Positions 1 to 7,248 of a DNA stretch of 31,538 nt are shown here, in pieces (positions within the stretch are counted from its first letter, which is position 1; every line of letters starts with the position of its first letter). The notes below the pieces were generated by a model. The model saw nothing but the letters and a program-made list of their open reading frames with translations, searched no databases and was not told the origin of the DNA. Both the position numbers and the translations under genes were made by a program. Source of the DNA: JAGXFP01 sp039714535 (GTDB lineage: Bacteria > Desulfobacterota > Desulfobulbia > Desulfobulbales > JAGXFP01); the NCBI GenBank assembly GCA_039714535.1, contig JBDLJC010000041.1:1-31538 (forward strand). The letters run 5' to 3'.

Positions 1-82
1 TTATCGCGATAAAGAGCTGGGCCACCTTTGGGCCACCTTCAAACGCGAACAATCTTTCTCAACCACCTGTTTTAACACTAAA
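1..82. other. left flank outside the element, no gene assigned
   Basis: These 82 bases lie outside the left attachment copy and should be host DNA or another ssrA-inserted element. They hold a tandem pair of gggccacctt (19-28 and 30-39, period 11). A minus-strand frame is open from about 168 down to a TAA at 1-3, but it runs through the attachment site without a start codon, so I do not call a gene. Confidence 0.4.
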
Positions 83-99
83 AAATGGTGGAGGTGGGG
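83..99. repeat. left attachment site, partial copy of ssrA 3' end
   Basis: aaatggtggaggtgggg is identical to 31440-31456, where tggtggaggtg is the reverse complement of the tmRNA CACCTCCACCA terminus. Similarity stops after the four terminal G residues. Its length and its position at a tRNA-like 3' end fit the core crossover site of a P4-type integrase. Confidence 0.85.
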
Positions 100-163
100 A
101 CCATTTAATAGCAAGCTGTGACCCTTGGGAATAAAGGGTTCAGGAAACCAATACTTTGAAAAG

Positions 164-183
164 TACCGTCAGAAATACCGTCA
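164..183 (+). promoter_or_regulatory. pair of TACCGTCA octamers, likely integrase arm sites
   Basis: TACCGTCA occurs at 164-171 and 176-183, 12 bp start to start, about 65 bp inside the left core. The same paired octamer with the same 12-bp spacing occurs at the right end (31311-31318 and 31323-31330). Matching phased repeats at both ends of an integrative element are expected of arm-type integrase or excisionase sites. The protein that binds them is inferred. Confidence 0.6.
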
Positions 184-318
184 CAATTCTACTGCTACAG
201 ACATAAATTCATACACCTCAAAAGAGACTGCTTAAGTGCGGCTAGGCACACACCACCATCCTCTTACTAATAAGATATAGTTGCTCAAACTCAATCTGAC
301 AATTTAGATTTTATGATG

Positions 319-421
319 TGAGCAAACCTGACACTTACAGTAGACACCTCAATTTTGGATGAATTTAAGAAATATAGAGGTGTCCACTGGCAGTTTACGT
401 AAGTTTAAACTTGCTCTGACC
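319..421. repeat. imperfect inverted repeat, possible IS or MITE remnant
   Basis: agtagacacctc (339-350) and gaggtgtccact (377-388) form an 11 of 12 inverted repeat around 26 bases. Weaker symmetry continues outward through cttac/gtaag and gagcaa/ttgctc. No coding sequence is enclosed. The arrangement could be a short palindromic element or the ends of a deleted insertion sequence; I cannot name the family. The remaining bases from 184 to 452 show no gene. Confidence 0.35.
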
Positions 422-452
422 CTAAAGAAACATTTAGACCCGGCAAACAGTA

Positions 453-1052
453 TTACGAATTCATTTTCAAGGCAACTTCGCTCATCCGTCTGCCAAGATT
501 CTTAGCTGTAGCAATGCCCACCGTATCTCCCTCGTAGCCATCAGGATGATTGGCCCAGGCCGCGCCGCCAAAATGATCGCCGTCACCGACTATCACCATG
601 TCGTGGATCATCATTCCCGCATGAACTGCCTGAATGGTGAGTTCCTGCCCGCCGTTTCGCGAGCCGCCAACAGTGAGTACGCCACCAAGTTTATTTTTAA
701 ACATGAAACCGTTCCGTCTGAAAAGTACCGTGCGGTCAATGAAGGCTTTGGCCTGGCTAGACATGCACCCCATGTACACCGGTGTTGCCACTATGATCCC
801 TGCAACTTCAGGGTCGGCAAGTTTAGGGATCAACGGTTGATAATCATCATCCTGGCTACACAAGACCCCTTTTTTACATTTGCCGCATGAAATACAGCCA
901 TTGATATTCAGGGGGGCCAGGTCAATAAGCTCCACATCAATATCGCTGCCGGATTTATCTGCCGTGCGTTTAACTTCTGTCAGGCATTGATCCAGTAAAA
1001 AATGGGTGGATTTCTTTTCTCTGGCACTTGCCGACACACCAATAATTTTCAT
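453..1052 (-). CDS. iron-sulfur flavoprotein / NADPH-dependent FMN reductase family
   Basis: A 199-residue flavodoxin-fold protein, likely a cytoplasmic FMN-binding electron carrier or quinone/flavin reductase. The N-terminal strand and loop (GVSASAREKKST, residues 5-16) match the FMN phosphate-binding loop of the family, and TPVYMG near residue 90 matches the second flavin contact. Cys53, 56, 59 and 65 give the spacing CX2CX2CX5C, which is the compact cluster motif of Isf-type iron-sulfur flavoproteins, so a 4Fe-4S cluster is probable. The length is normal for the family. An AAAGGA ribosome site lies 10 bases before the ATG. It is the leftmost gene of the island and is separate from the defence operon. 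Its physiological partner cannot be told from the sequence. Confidence 0.85.
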   Translation of the reverse strand: MKIIGVSASAREKKSTHFLLDQCLTEVKRTADKSGSDIDVELIDLAPLNINGCISCGKCKKGVLCSQDDDYQPLIPKLADPEVAGIIVATPVYMGCMSSQAKAFIDRTVLFRRNGFMFKNKLGGVLTVGGSRNGGQELTIQAVHAGMMIHDMVIVGDGDHFGGAAWANHPDGYEGDTVGIATAKNLGRRMSEVALKMNS

Positions 1053-1128
1053 CTTTATTCAATCCTTTGTAATTTTAATCTATTCTAAACCTAATTACTT
1101 TGCTGGCCCCAGAATTCCCTCGCCTTGG

Positions 1129-1854
1129 TTAGTTTGAACCTGTTGAGTAAAGGTCACTTTTTTCCAGCTCTCTGATGGCCATTTCATAAGCCAACATGTC
1201 CGGTTTTTGTATCCAGCTGGGGGCTGAGATCACATTGGTGTTGAAGACATAAAGATTTGTGCATGTCTTGCGCCCAGAAGCTCGAGTTCTATCAATTTCT
1301 GAGCAAATCACGGCATCGTAGCCTAGTTCTTTTCCTGGAGCGATGACGCTCTCTATCCATTCTCTTGGGAAATTTTGAACATCTAAAAAGGCTTTTTGCC
1401 TTTCTTGCAGTGTATAGCCTGAAGTTGATTTAACTATTTTTTCGCATTTTTTCAGTTCATCTTCATACTGTTGATCTTCAGTTCTCAAAATCAAAATTTC
1501 ACCGCTCTTACAGCCCTTTTCCCATGTGTTGTAATTGGCGGCCAGAGGATGCTTCCCGCCCATTTCAGTTTTGCTGACCAACTCCCAGTGTTGCATAGAA
1601 TCTGGCGATTTCTTTCTCAGGTCAAGCACCCGAGCATCTTTTGTCAATGTGGCACTACATAGGCCACCAGCGATATCCCCAGCTCCCTGAGCTAAGGCTC
1701 TATCTTTAGAAAGGGAAATAAACGAATGTGAGAGTAATCCAGTGTTGCCAGCAGATACAGGGGCCGGCAGGAGCCAACTAGAAAAAAACTCATTCGTACC
1801 ATGAAACCAAAGATCCATTTCCCCTGACATCTTTCTTCTTCTTGCTTGCCCCAC
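1129..1854 (-). CDS. putative ADP-ribosyltransferase-fold protein
   Basis: 241 residues, unrecognised as a named gene. It opens with WFHGTNEFF (His18-Gly19-Thr20), continues with SFISLSKDRALAQGAGD (44-60) and ends with LGYDAVICSEID (177-188) followed by LYVFNTNVI (201-209). This order, an HGT strand, an F/S strand with an A-rich helix, then a GYDA strand and a closing hydrophobic strand, resembles ADP-ribosyltransferase domains found in phage polyvalent proteins and toxins. I see no clear catalytic Glu in the last strand, so activity is uncertain. The start is GTG, supported by AGGAG 6 bases upstream; ATG codons at residues 9 and 13 are alternatives. No antitoxin-like partner is adjacent. It could be a toxin, a phage-defence effector or an inactive relative. 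Confidence 0.5.
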   Translation of the reverse strand: MGQARRRKMSGEMDLWFHGTNEFFSSWLLPAPVSAGNTGLLSHSFISLSKDRALAQGAGDIAGGLCSATLTKDARVLDLRKKSPDSMQHWELVSKTEMGGKHPLAANYNTWEKGCKSGEILILRTEDQQYEDELKKCEKIVKSTSGYTLQERQKAFLDVQNFPREWIESVIAPGKELGYDAVICSEIDRTRASGRKTCTNLYVFNTNVISAPSWIQKPDMLAYEMAIRELEKSDLYSTGSN

Positions 1855-1995
1855 ACTGAACTCCTGTAATTAATATTCTCACGTAAGCATAACCAAAGCT
1901 AAAACGCGCGCCTAGCAGAGGTTGATACGTTCTGGTTGTAATCAAGTTGGCCGAAACCTTATCAGCTTTTAGGCAAAAAACACCTAAAACTTGAC

Positions 1996-2039
1996 CAAAA
2001 AAGAAGAGGGGGTTCCCGCTTATCAGCCGAACCCCCTCT
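1996..2039 (-). terminator. rho-independent terminator of the defence operon
   Basis: agagggggtt (2005-2014) pairs with aaccccctct (2030-2039): a 10-bp stem with a 15-base loop. Read on the minus strand it is followed by cttctttttt, a typical T tract. It lies about 280 bp downstream of the mrr stop and is the first terminator seen after the minus-strand defence genes. Confidence 0.75.
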
Positions 2040-2246
2040 AAAACGCTAGGTTTTATGAAATATCGTCAACTTTGGGTAAATATTTGATGCAGGAAGTAAT
2101 ACAGAGTCGGAGCATGATTCTTCGCACCTCAACAGGTGGGACAGGAAAAGACCAGGGGACTGAATTCAAATCAGTCTCCCGGCGTTAAAGGCGAAGAGTG
2201 GCAAAAACATCTAACTGGTTGTTTTTAGGCAGGATAAAATAAATCC

Positions 2247-2272
2247 GTCCCCTTTTATTGTCCCCTTTTATT
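2247..2272. repeat. tandem 13-mer gtccccttttatt, dispersed repeat family
   Basis: gtccccttttatt occurs twice head to tail (2247-2259 and 2260-2272). A related motif, aataaaagggg, occurs twice in the opposite orientation at 17821-17845. Motifs of this kind recur in intergenic DNA of many proteobacteria, often with REP-associated transposases; that link is recalled, not shown here. Confidence 0.5.
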
Positions 2273-2320
2273 CTACAATTTTTGACACATGATTCATTAA
2301 TAAACTCCCGCCTCATGTAA

Positions 2321-3208
2321 TCAGGTATTTGGCGCTAGGAAGTATATTGGTTTAAGCGGCAGGAGATGCCAATCATCCTTCTCAAGTTCGTCGCTATAAT
2401 CAATCCATAAGTCCACAAGATCTTGTCTATCCAACAAGGTGATTTTACGCCTTTCCTGATTCCGTGCCAATTCTTGAGCATCTTTCGTGAATCCACCGGT
2501 GGTAACAAATATTCCCACATCATCCTCATTTATCAAGGCGAGAAAGGAACGTAGTTCATCAACGGGAATGTTGTCTTTTCTACGTTTAACTTGAACTTTT
2601 ATGCGAGGAGGTTTTGTACCTAAAGGATCAGTCCAAGCAAGGATATCAATCCCACCATCTTTGCCAGGTGGTGACACCCATGAAACATAGTACTCCATTG
2701 CTTCAAGCAAAGCGGCAACAAGCTTTTGAAGATCATATGGGTCTATGCTTTCCAGATATGCGCTTATTTCATCCCAGGCTTGCTCCTCTGCCTCCTCAAA
2801 AGTAATCTTTGCTTCAAGCTCTTGAGTCGCCTCTTCTTCTGACTCAACCTCATCTAAAGTAGAATTTCTCCATTTCCAATAAAGACGCGAAGCTTCTTGA
2901 TAAAATTTGGCGGAGTCTGGGAAATCGGTTACTGCCTGTTGACCTTCTTCTGTAATATTCCAAATACCTTTCTTTTTTCGCATCCAACCAGCTTTTACAG
3001 CATCAACTGTGGTAAAACGAAGTATCTTATCAAATCGTCTACCACCTTTTTCATAATCCCCTTTTTCATGTTCTGTGAGTTCTAATTTAGAAGCAACTGC
3101 CGCAATAGCATCTTTTGCCTGAACACCATCTGGATTTTGAAGTAAGACTTTAAAGAGTTCATGAAGAATCAACCCATTTCGTTTTTTTGTGATACCTTTC
3201 CCGCTCAT
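2321..3208 (-). CDS. mrr: Mrr-type restriction endonuclease
   Basis: A 295-residue nuclease with the two-domain Mrr layout. Residues 1-100 form a winged-helix Mrr_N-like DNA-binding region, with WNITEEGQQAV near its end. An acidic linker follows (115-145), then a PD-(D/E)XK catalytic domain with GKDGGIDIL (Asp188) and KVQVKRR (Gln206-Val-Lys208). Mrr enzymes are type IV nucleases that cleave modified DNA. The ATG overlaps the hsdM stop as ATGA, so translation is coupled to the methyltransferase. A modification-dependent nuclease made together with an adenine methylase must tolerate the host's own HsdM pattern, which suggests a different target specificity. It is the last gene of the operon. 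Confidence 0.85.
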   Translation of the reverse strand: MSGKGITKKRNGLILHELFKVLLQNPDGVQAKDAIAAVASKLELTEHEKGDYEKGGRRFDKILRFTTVDAVKAGWMRKKKGIWNITEEGQQAVTDFPDSAKFYQEASRLYWKWRNSTLDEVESEEEATQELEAKITFEEAEEQAWDEISAYLESIDPYDLQKLVAALLEAMEYYVSWVSPPGKDGGIDILAWTDPLGTKPPRIKVQVKRRKDNIPVDELRSFLALINEDDVGIFVTTGGFTKDAQELARNQERRKITLLDRQDLVDLWIDYSDELEKDDWHLLPLKPIYFLAPNT

Positions 3209-4707
3209 ATTCTTTCCTCTGGTTTTGGTTCTTCTAAATCATCTGCAATCTCTTGAAACTGCTCCAAGGCGGCTTGGAGGTCTTCGACGATTTCGGCGGC
3301 GATGATGCTGGGTTCTGGGAGGTTGTCGGAATCTTCGAGGGATTCGTCTTTGAGCCAGAAGATGTCGAGGCTGGCTTTGTCACGGTTGATGATCTCGTCG
3401 TAGTCGTAGGCGCGCCAGCGTCCATCTTGGTTGTCTTCAGTCCAAGTGGGGTTGCGGTCCTGGTGGTTGGAGGGCTTATAATTTTTGACAAACTCGTCCA
3501 GGTCGGCCCGTTTTAGGGGGTTGGTCTTGAGAGTGAAATGGATGTTGGTGCGGAGGTCGTAGATCCAGAGCTTTTTGGTCCACGGGGTTTCCGATGCTGG
3601 TTTCTTGTCGAAGAAGAGGACGTTGGCTTTGACTCCCTGGGCATAGAAGAGGCCGGTGGGTAAACGCAGCAGGGTGTGGACGTCGCAATCGTGCAGGAGT
3701 TTGCGGCGTACGGTCTCGCCGGCTCCGCCTTCAAAGAGAACATTATCCGGCACCACAATGGCACAGCGGCCCTGTTGTTTGAGCAAGGTTTTGACGTGCT
3801 GGAGAAAGTTAAGCTGTTTGTTGGAGGTGGTGGCCCAGAAGTCCTCCCGCTCGACAATATCCTTCTCCTTGGCAACCTTGCCATCTTCGCCAATGATGGT
3901 GGTGCTGCTCTTCTTGCCAAAAGGCGGATTGGTCAGGACAATATTGAAACGGTTGCCTGGGTCGGCAGCAAGGGCATCGCTCACTTGCAACGGCAGTTTA
4001 CCACCGTTATTGCCGATGCCGTGCAGCATCAGGTTCATAGCACAAAGACGGGCTGTACTCTGGACCAGCTCCCAGCCGGAAAAGGTCGAATCCTTGAGGG
4101 CATGCTTCTCCTCCCTATCCATATTAGGGTTGTTGGCAATGATATTGTCATGGGCGGCCAGCAGAAAGCCGCCAGTACCGCAGGCCGGATCGCAGATCGT
4201 CTCGCCCGGTTTCGGTTGGATCACATCTACCATGGCCTGAATCAATGGCCGAGGTGTGAAATACTGACCAGCTCCGGACTTGGTATCCTGGGCGTTCTTT
4301 TCCAGCAATCCCTCGTAGGCATCACCCTTGACATCGGCGCTCATCACCGACCAGTTTTCCTTACCGATCAGATCAACCAGCAACCGGCGCAGTTTGGCTG
4401 GGTCTTGAAACTTGTTCTGGGATTTATTGAAGATCAGCCCCAGCAAGCCTTTTTCCTTACCTAATTGATCCAAGGTATGGCGATAATGGTCAAAAAGCTC
4501 ATCGCCATCCTTACTGATCAAGCTCGGCCAGTCGTACCCTTCAGGCACACCACTCGGCTTGTTATAGGGAGCCTTGGTCCGCTCATCCGACATTTTGAAA
4601 AACAGCAGATACGTCAACTGCTCGACGTAGTCACCATAACTCATGCCATCATCCCGCAGGACGTTACAGTAGTTCCATAATTTTTGTACGATATTCGCTG
4701 AGGTCAT
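3205..4707 (-). CDS. hsdM: type I restriction system DNA methyltransferase subunit HsdM
   Basis: A 500-residue N6-adenine methyltransferase subunit that forms M2S with HsdS and R2M2S with HsdR. The N-terminal helical HsdM_N region starts MTSANIVQKLW. The catalytic domain has SAM motif I DPACGTGG (173-180) and the adenine-methylase motif IV NPPFG (260-264). The length is typical and no residues are missing. The ATG lies 2 bases after the stop of the nucleotidyltransferase gene, and the 3' end overlaps mrr by 4 bases. hsdM is separated from hsdS by almost 5 kb of accessory genes, which is unusual because M and S are normally adjacent. A second, broken copy of its first 130 bases lies at 6021-6228. 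Confidence 0.97.
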   Translation of the reverse strand: MTSANIVQKLWNYCNVLRDDGMSYGDYVEQLTYLLFFKMSDERTKAPYNKPSGVPEGYDWPSLISKDGDELFDHYRHTLDQLGKEKGLLGLIFNKSQNKFQDPAKLRRLLVDLIGKENWSVMSADVKGDAYEGLLEKNAQDTKSGAGQYFTPRPLIQAMVDVIQPKPGETICDPACGTGGFLLAAHDNIIANNPNMDREEKHALKDSTFSGWELVQSTARLCAMNLMLHGIGNNGGKLPLQVSDALAADPGNRFNIVLTNPPFGKKSSTTIIGEDGKVAKEKDIVEREDFWATTSNKQLNFLQHVKTLLKQQGRCAIVVPDNVLFEGGAGETVRRKLLHDCDVHTLLRLPTGLFYAQGVKANVLFFDKKPASETPWTKKLWIYDLRTNIHFTLKTNPLKRADLDEFVKNYKPSNHQDRNPTWTEDNQDGRWRAYDYDEIINRDKASLDIFWLKDESLEDSDNLPEPSIIAAEIVEDLQAALEQFQEIADDLEEPKPEERI

Positions 4708-4709
4708 AA

Positions 4710-5414
4710 TTATCCTAAAGCAACTATTTCTTGCATCCGTTCCATGATCATCGGCACCCTGGCCTGACTTGCTTCATCAGGTGGCATATTGCCGGGTAAT
4801 GCCTCCCGGAAGCTTTGATTGTCGATGAGTGTTTGAAATCTTTCTGCTAAATGTGCCTTCAAGGCATCAGGTGAATTCCTTATTTCTTCTATCAACTCTG
4901 GTCTGCCATCCACAACAGCCACAATATCTTCCATATCGTGACTCATCATGTAATCTTCATTCCCTCGATTATCAAAGGCGGCAAGTTTGCACGCCAGGAA
5001 ATACGGAGCTGTGATCATCCTGATCTGGTTGCCCGATGGTATCTCCTGAGTAGTTGAATTATCCAGAGCTTCTTGATACCAGGGACTCCCAAATCCTAAA
5101 AGCGCCTGATCCGTCGGCATCACATCTAAAATGACACTCTCAGATCTCCAGCGACAGATCGGTGCATCTTCTCCCGTATCTTCATTAAATCCTCTTTCCC
5201 GAAGCTGATCAGCAAATCGATAATACTCAGCCATACTTGCTACTTCAATAATCACATCGACATCAATAGTAGCGCGAATAGGTGGTGCAGCCGTATCGGT
5301 AAGCAACAAACCGGTTGCGCACCCACCCAGGAATACTAATCGTCCAAGCAGATCGTCAAGCTGATGGGCAGCTAATTCAAGTATTTCAATATTGGGATTT
5401 ACTATACGATGCAT
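4710..5414 (-). CDS. nucleotidyltransferase-fold protein, AbiEii-like toxin candidate
   Basis: A 234-residue protein with the minimal nucleotidyltransferase signature: FLGGCATGLLL (28-38) with the Gly-Gly motif, TIDVDVII (49-56) supplying Asp51 and Asp53, and a third acidic strand VILDVMPTD (Asp97). A helical C-terminal part follows. This matches AbiEii/AbiGii-type toxins and related antitoxin-like nucleotidyltransferases, which transfer nucleotides to RNA or protein targets. Its first 29 bases overlap the upstream winged-helix gene, a typical toxin-antitoxin arrangement, and its stop abuts the hsdM start. I infer a toxin-antitoxin or abortive-infection pair inserted in the restriction operon. 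The target is unknown. Confidence 0.75.
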   Translation of the reverse strand: MHRIVNPNIEILELAAHQLDDLLGRLVFLGGCATGLLLTDTAAPPIRATIDVDVIIEVASMAEYYRFADQLRERGFNEDTGEDAPICRWRSESVILDVMPTDQALLGFGSPWYQEALDNSTTQEIPSGNQIRMITAPYFLACKLAAFDNRGNEDYMMSHDMEDIVAVVDGRPELIEEIRNSPDALKAHLAERFQTLIDNQSFREALPGNMPPDEASQARVPMIMERMQEIVALG

Positions 5415-5934
5415 ATTTATCCAGTCTGTCTCTTAATTCATTAATGGCAATCTCACGCTCTCTCGCTCGACCTGCCCGAATAGCATCCACTAGAGCCAAC
5501 AACTCGTAAAACTCAGGATCTTGCCGAGCAGCCTTTGGTGCCTTTTTATAAAGCGGCATTAAGGCCAGACCTCGGACTTCTCCTTCCGGGTCCGGCCAAA
5601 CCATAGGAGGATCCTGAGAAGACCACCTTGAGGCAATCATCTTGTCTAACGGTGGTGCCGCATAGGCGGTCAAAAAGCCCCTCGTCATTTCACCAGGTTT
5701 TGCCCAAAAAACATATTTGAGACCATGAACCAAAAATTCTTCAAGATTACGATACTGGGGTGCAATCTGGTCATAATACTTGACTGCAAGCTGTGCTTCG
5801 AGGGCCCTCTTAACTGATGCGTGTACTTGAGAGGGACTAATCCCCAATTCAACTGCCAAATCAGCGTACGACCATGGCCGCTCACCATTCACAACCAACT
5901 TTAGCAACACATATATATCTTGTGGTTTCAACAT
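5386..5934 (-). CDS. winged-helix protein, likely partner/antitoxin of the nucleotidyltransferase
   Basis: 182 residues. Residues 1-50 form a winged helix-turn-helix: YVLLKLVVNG, then SYADLAVELGISPSQVHASV, then a basic third helix. The rest is of unknown fold, with an Ala/Pro-rich middle and a charged C-terminal helix (RAGRAREREIAINELRDRL). The 3' end overlaps the nucleotidyltransferase gene by 29 bases, so both are co-translated. AbiEi-type antitoxins also begin with a winged helix and repress their own promoter, which would fit. The 80 bases upstream (5941-6020) are AT-rich and could hold the pair's own promoter. An AGGGA ribosome site is present. Assignment as antitoxin is by context. Confidence 0.65.
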   Translation of the reverse strand: MLKPQDIYVLLKLVVNGERPWSYADLAVELGISPSQVHASVKRALEAQLAVKYYDQIAPQYRNLEEFLVHGLKYVFWAKPGEMTRGFLTAYAAPPLDKMIASRWSSQDPPMVWPDPEGEVRGLALMPLYKKAPKAARQDPEFYELLALVDAIRAGRAREREIAINELRDRLDKYASYSKSQY

Positions 5935-6020
5935 AATGCCATTCCCTATTCTAGATTCCAGAATAAAGAATAGACTTATATTAAAAAAAACTCAACCCCT
6001 TATTTAAACGCCCTTTTAAA

Positions 6021-6228
6021 TCCGCTCATCCGACATCTTGAGAAACAGCAAATACGTCAACTGTGATGAACATGGAGGTTCAAATGCCGCAAGTGCAGGA
6101 CGCCCTGAAAGAAGTACCCTTGGGGTGCGCACAGGAGCGGCCTCGACGTAGTCGCCATAACTCATGCCATCATCCCGCAGGACGTTACAGTAGTTCCATA
6201 GTTTTTGTACGATATTCGCTGAGGTCAT
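6021..6228 (-). pseudogene. broken duplicate of the hsdM 5' end with a 78-bp insert
   Basis: Apart from a 78-bp insert, these bases match the first 130 bases of hsdM (4578-4707) with only 5 differences, about 96% identity. The frame remains open for 70 codons (stop near 6016), beginning MTSANIVQKLWNYC as in HsdM and returning to QLTYLLFLKMSDER after the insert. Similarity ends abruptly at 6021. The ATG abuts the stop of the upstream nuclease gene, as the intact hsdM start probably once did. The duplication brackets the winged-helix/nucleotidyltransferase pair, so it marks the event that brought this pair in. The encoded peptide cannot methylate DNA. Confidence 0.85.
6064..6141. repeat. 78-bp in-frame insert in the hsdM fragment
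   Basis: Comparison with intact hsdM places the insert exactly between ...caactg and ctcgacg.... It adds 26 codons between Glu29 and Gln30 without a stop or frameshift. Its sequence has potential for a hairpin (gccgc near 6083 and gcggc at its end, with ccc/ggg pairs between). No target duplication is evident. It looks like a small mobile palindromic repeat rather than a random fragment; I see no second copy in the window. Confidence 0.7.
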
Positions 6229-7242
6229 TTAATTTCGTTCTCTCAGGTTTCTTTGAATTGCCTCAAACCATGCTTCATCCAGTTTGAAATGCAACAACCT
6301 CAGCTCTTCCCCGTTATTATAAAATGCATAAAATTCCCTCATGATGTCACTTTTGATACTTGCAATCGTATGTGCTCCCAAACGGCCTCTTTCCGCATAT
6401 AATGCGAAAATATTCTCAGGCAGATCGAATGAAAATATTTGCCGACCGTTTATGTCTTCGATAAACCAATTTCGATCACGACATCTAATTCTCACAACAA
6501 TTGATTGATGTTGTTGCTCTGGATTAAACTCAGGTGAAGCAATTAAAAACGCTGGGAATTGTGCCCCGAACATTGCGATAAACCCGAAACTTTGTTCTCG
6601 ACAAGTATTTACAATTCTTAAAAGGGGTCCTCGTAATTCTATGCCTTCAAGTTGGGCATCAAAATCTGGTTCATAATCATCAAAAAGCTCCCTTCTTACA
6701 AAATGACGAATGGCTTTTAATTTAGGCTTAACCTCAACACCATCAAGACTTACTTGGTCGATTGCTCGAATTACTGGCAGGAAAAACATCGAATGCCGGA
6801 GAGGCAGTAGATATATATCCTGTGCATAAGCATAATCTTGTGCCGGTTTTGTGAAATTACTGGTCGAAAATACAGCCGACAAATAATGGAAACGTTTCTT
6901 TGCTATATTCTGCGTGCCACCAGTGTCAACGACCCAGTTTTCAGAGACATCCTTTAAAACCCCAGCTGAATTTCTTACTATGGGTAAACCTATTGAGTCA
7001 GCATAATATTTTGCTTCAATAAATAGCCTTTGTGGGTTGCTAAAAGGAGGCGTTAACTTAAAATCCGCTATTGCATCAATTTGATGCCACGAGCCTCTTC
7101 CCTTTACTTCAAGCCCGGAAGATCCATTTTGCAATGTCGGATCACCTGCCGCTCGTAATACAGGGTTGTAGCCAGATTTACGAAGGAGGTACAAAATAGC
7201 TTCTTCAAGCAATGCTCCTCTTAATTGCGAATCAGTTGTCAT
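6229..7242 (-). CDS. PD-(D/E)XK nuclease-like protein of the restriction operon
   Basis: A 337-residue protein. The N-terminal 85 residues carry the restriction-endonuclease fold: Glu13/14 in helix 1, QIDAIADF (Gln54, Asp56) and RLFIEAKYY (Glu76-Ala-Lys78), giving an E...D...EXK active site like those of Mrr-like and HJC-like nucleases. The remaining 250 residues show no motif I recognise; they are beta-rich with many aromatic residues and could bind nucleic acid or another subunit. It starts 6 bases after the ASCH-NTPase gene and ends directly at the broken hsdM start. I infer a DNA nuclease acting with the neighbouring fusion proteins or supplementing HsdR. It is not a standard hsd component. 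Confidence 0.7.
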   Translation of the reverse strand: MTTDSQLRGALLEEAILYLLRKSGYNPVLRAAGDPTLQNGSSGLEVKGRGSWHQIDAIADFKLTPPFSNPQRLFIEAKYYADSIGLPIVRNSAGVLKDVSENWVVDTGGTQNIAKKRFHYLSAVFSTSNFTKPAQDYAYAQDIYLLPLRHSMFFLPVIRAIDQVSLDGVEVKPKLKAIRHFVRRELFDDYEPDFDAQLEGIELRGPLLRIVNTCREQSFGFIAMFGAQFPAFLIASPEFNPEQQHQSIVVRIRCRDRNWFIEDINGRQIFSFDLPENIFALYAERGRLGAHTIASIKSDIMREFYAFYNNGEELRLLHFKLDEAWFEAIQRNLRERN

Positions 7243-7248
7243 TAAGGA

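Larger units (their letters stand above)
1855..2320. other. intergenic region with terminator and dispersed repeat
   Basis: No coding region is apparent in these 466 bases. They hold the terminator hairpin at 2005-2039, a weak hairpin gactga/tcagtc at 2158-2176 and the tandem 13-mer at 2247-2272. The region separates the end of the restriction operon from the ART-like gene. Confidence 0.6.

Noticed and set aside
3656..4464. Two plus-strand open frames of 194 and 262 codons
   Set aside because: They lie fully antisense to hsdM, whose motifs are intact; they follow its codon bias and have no family resemblance.
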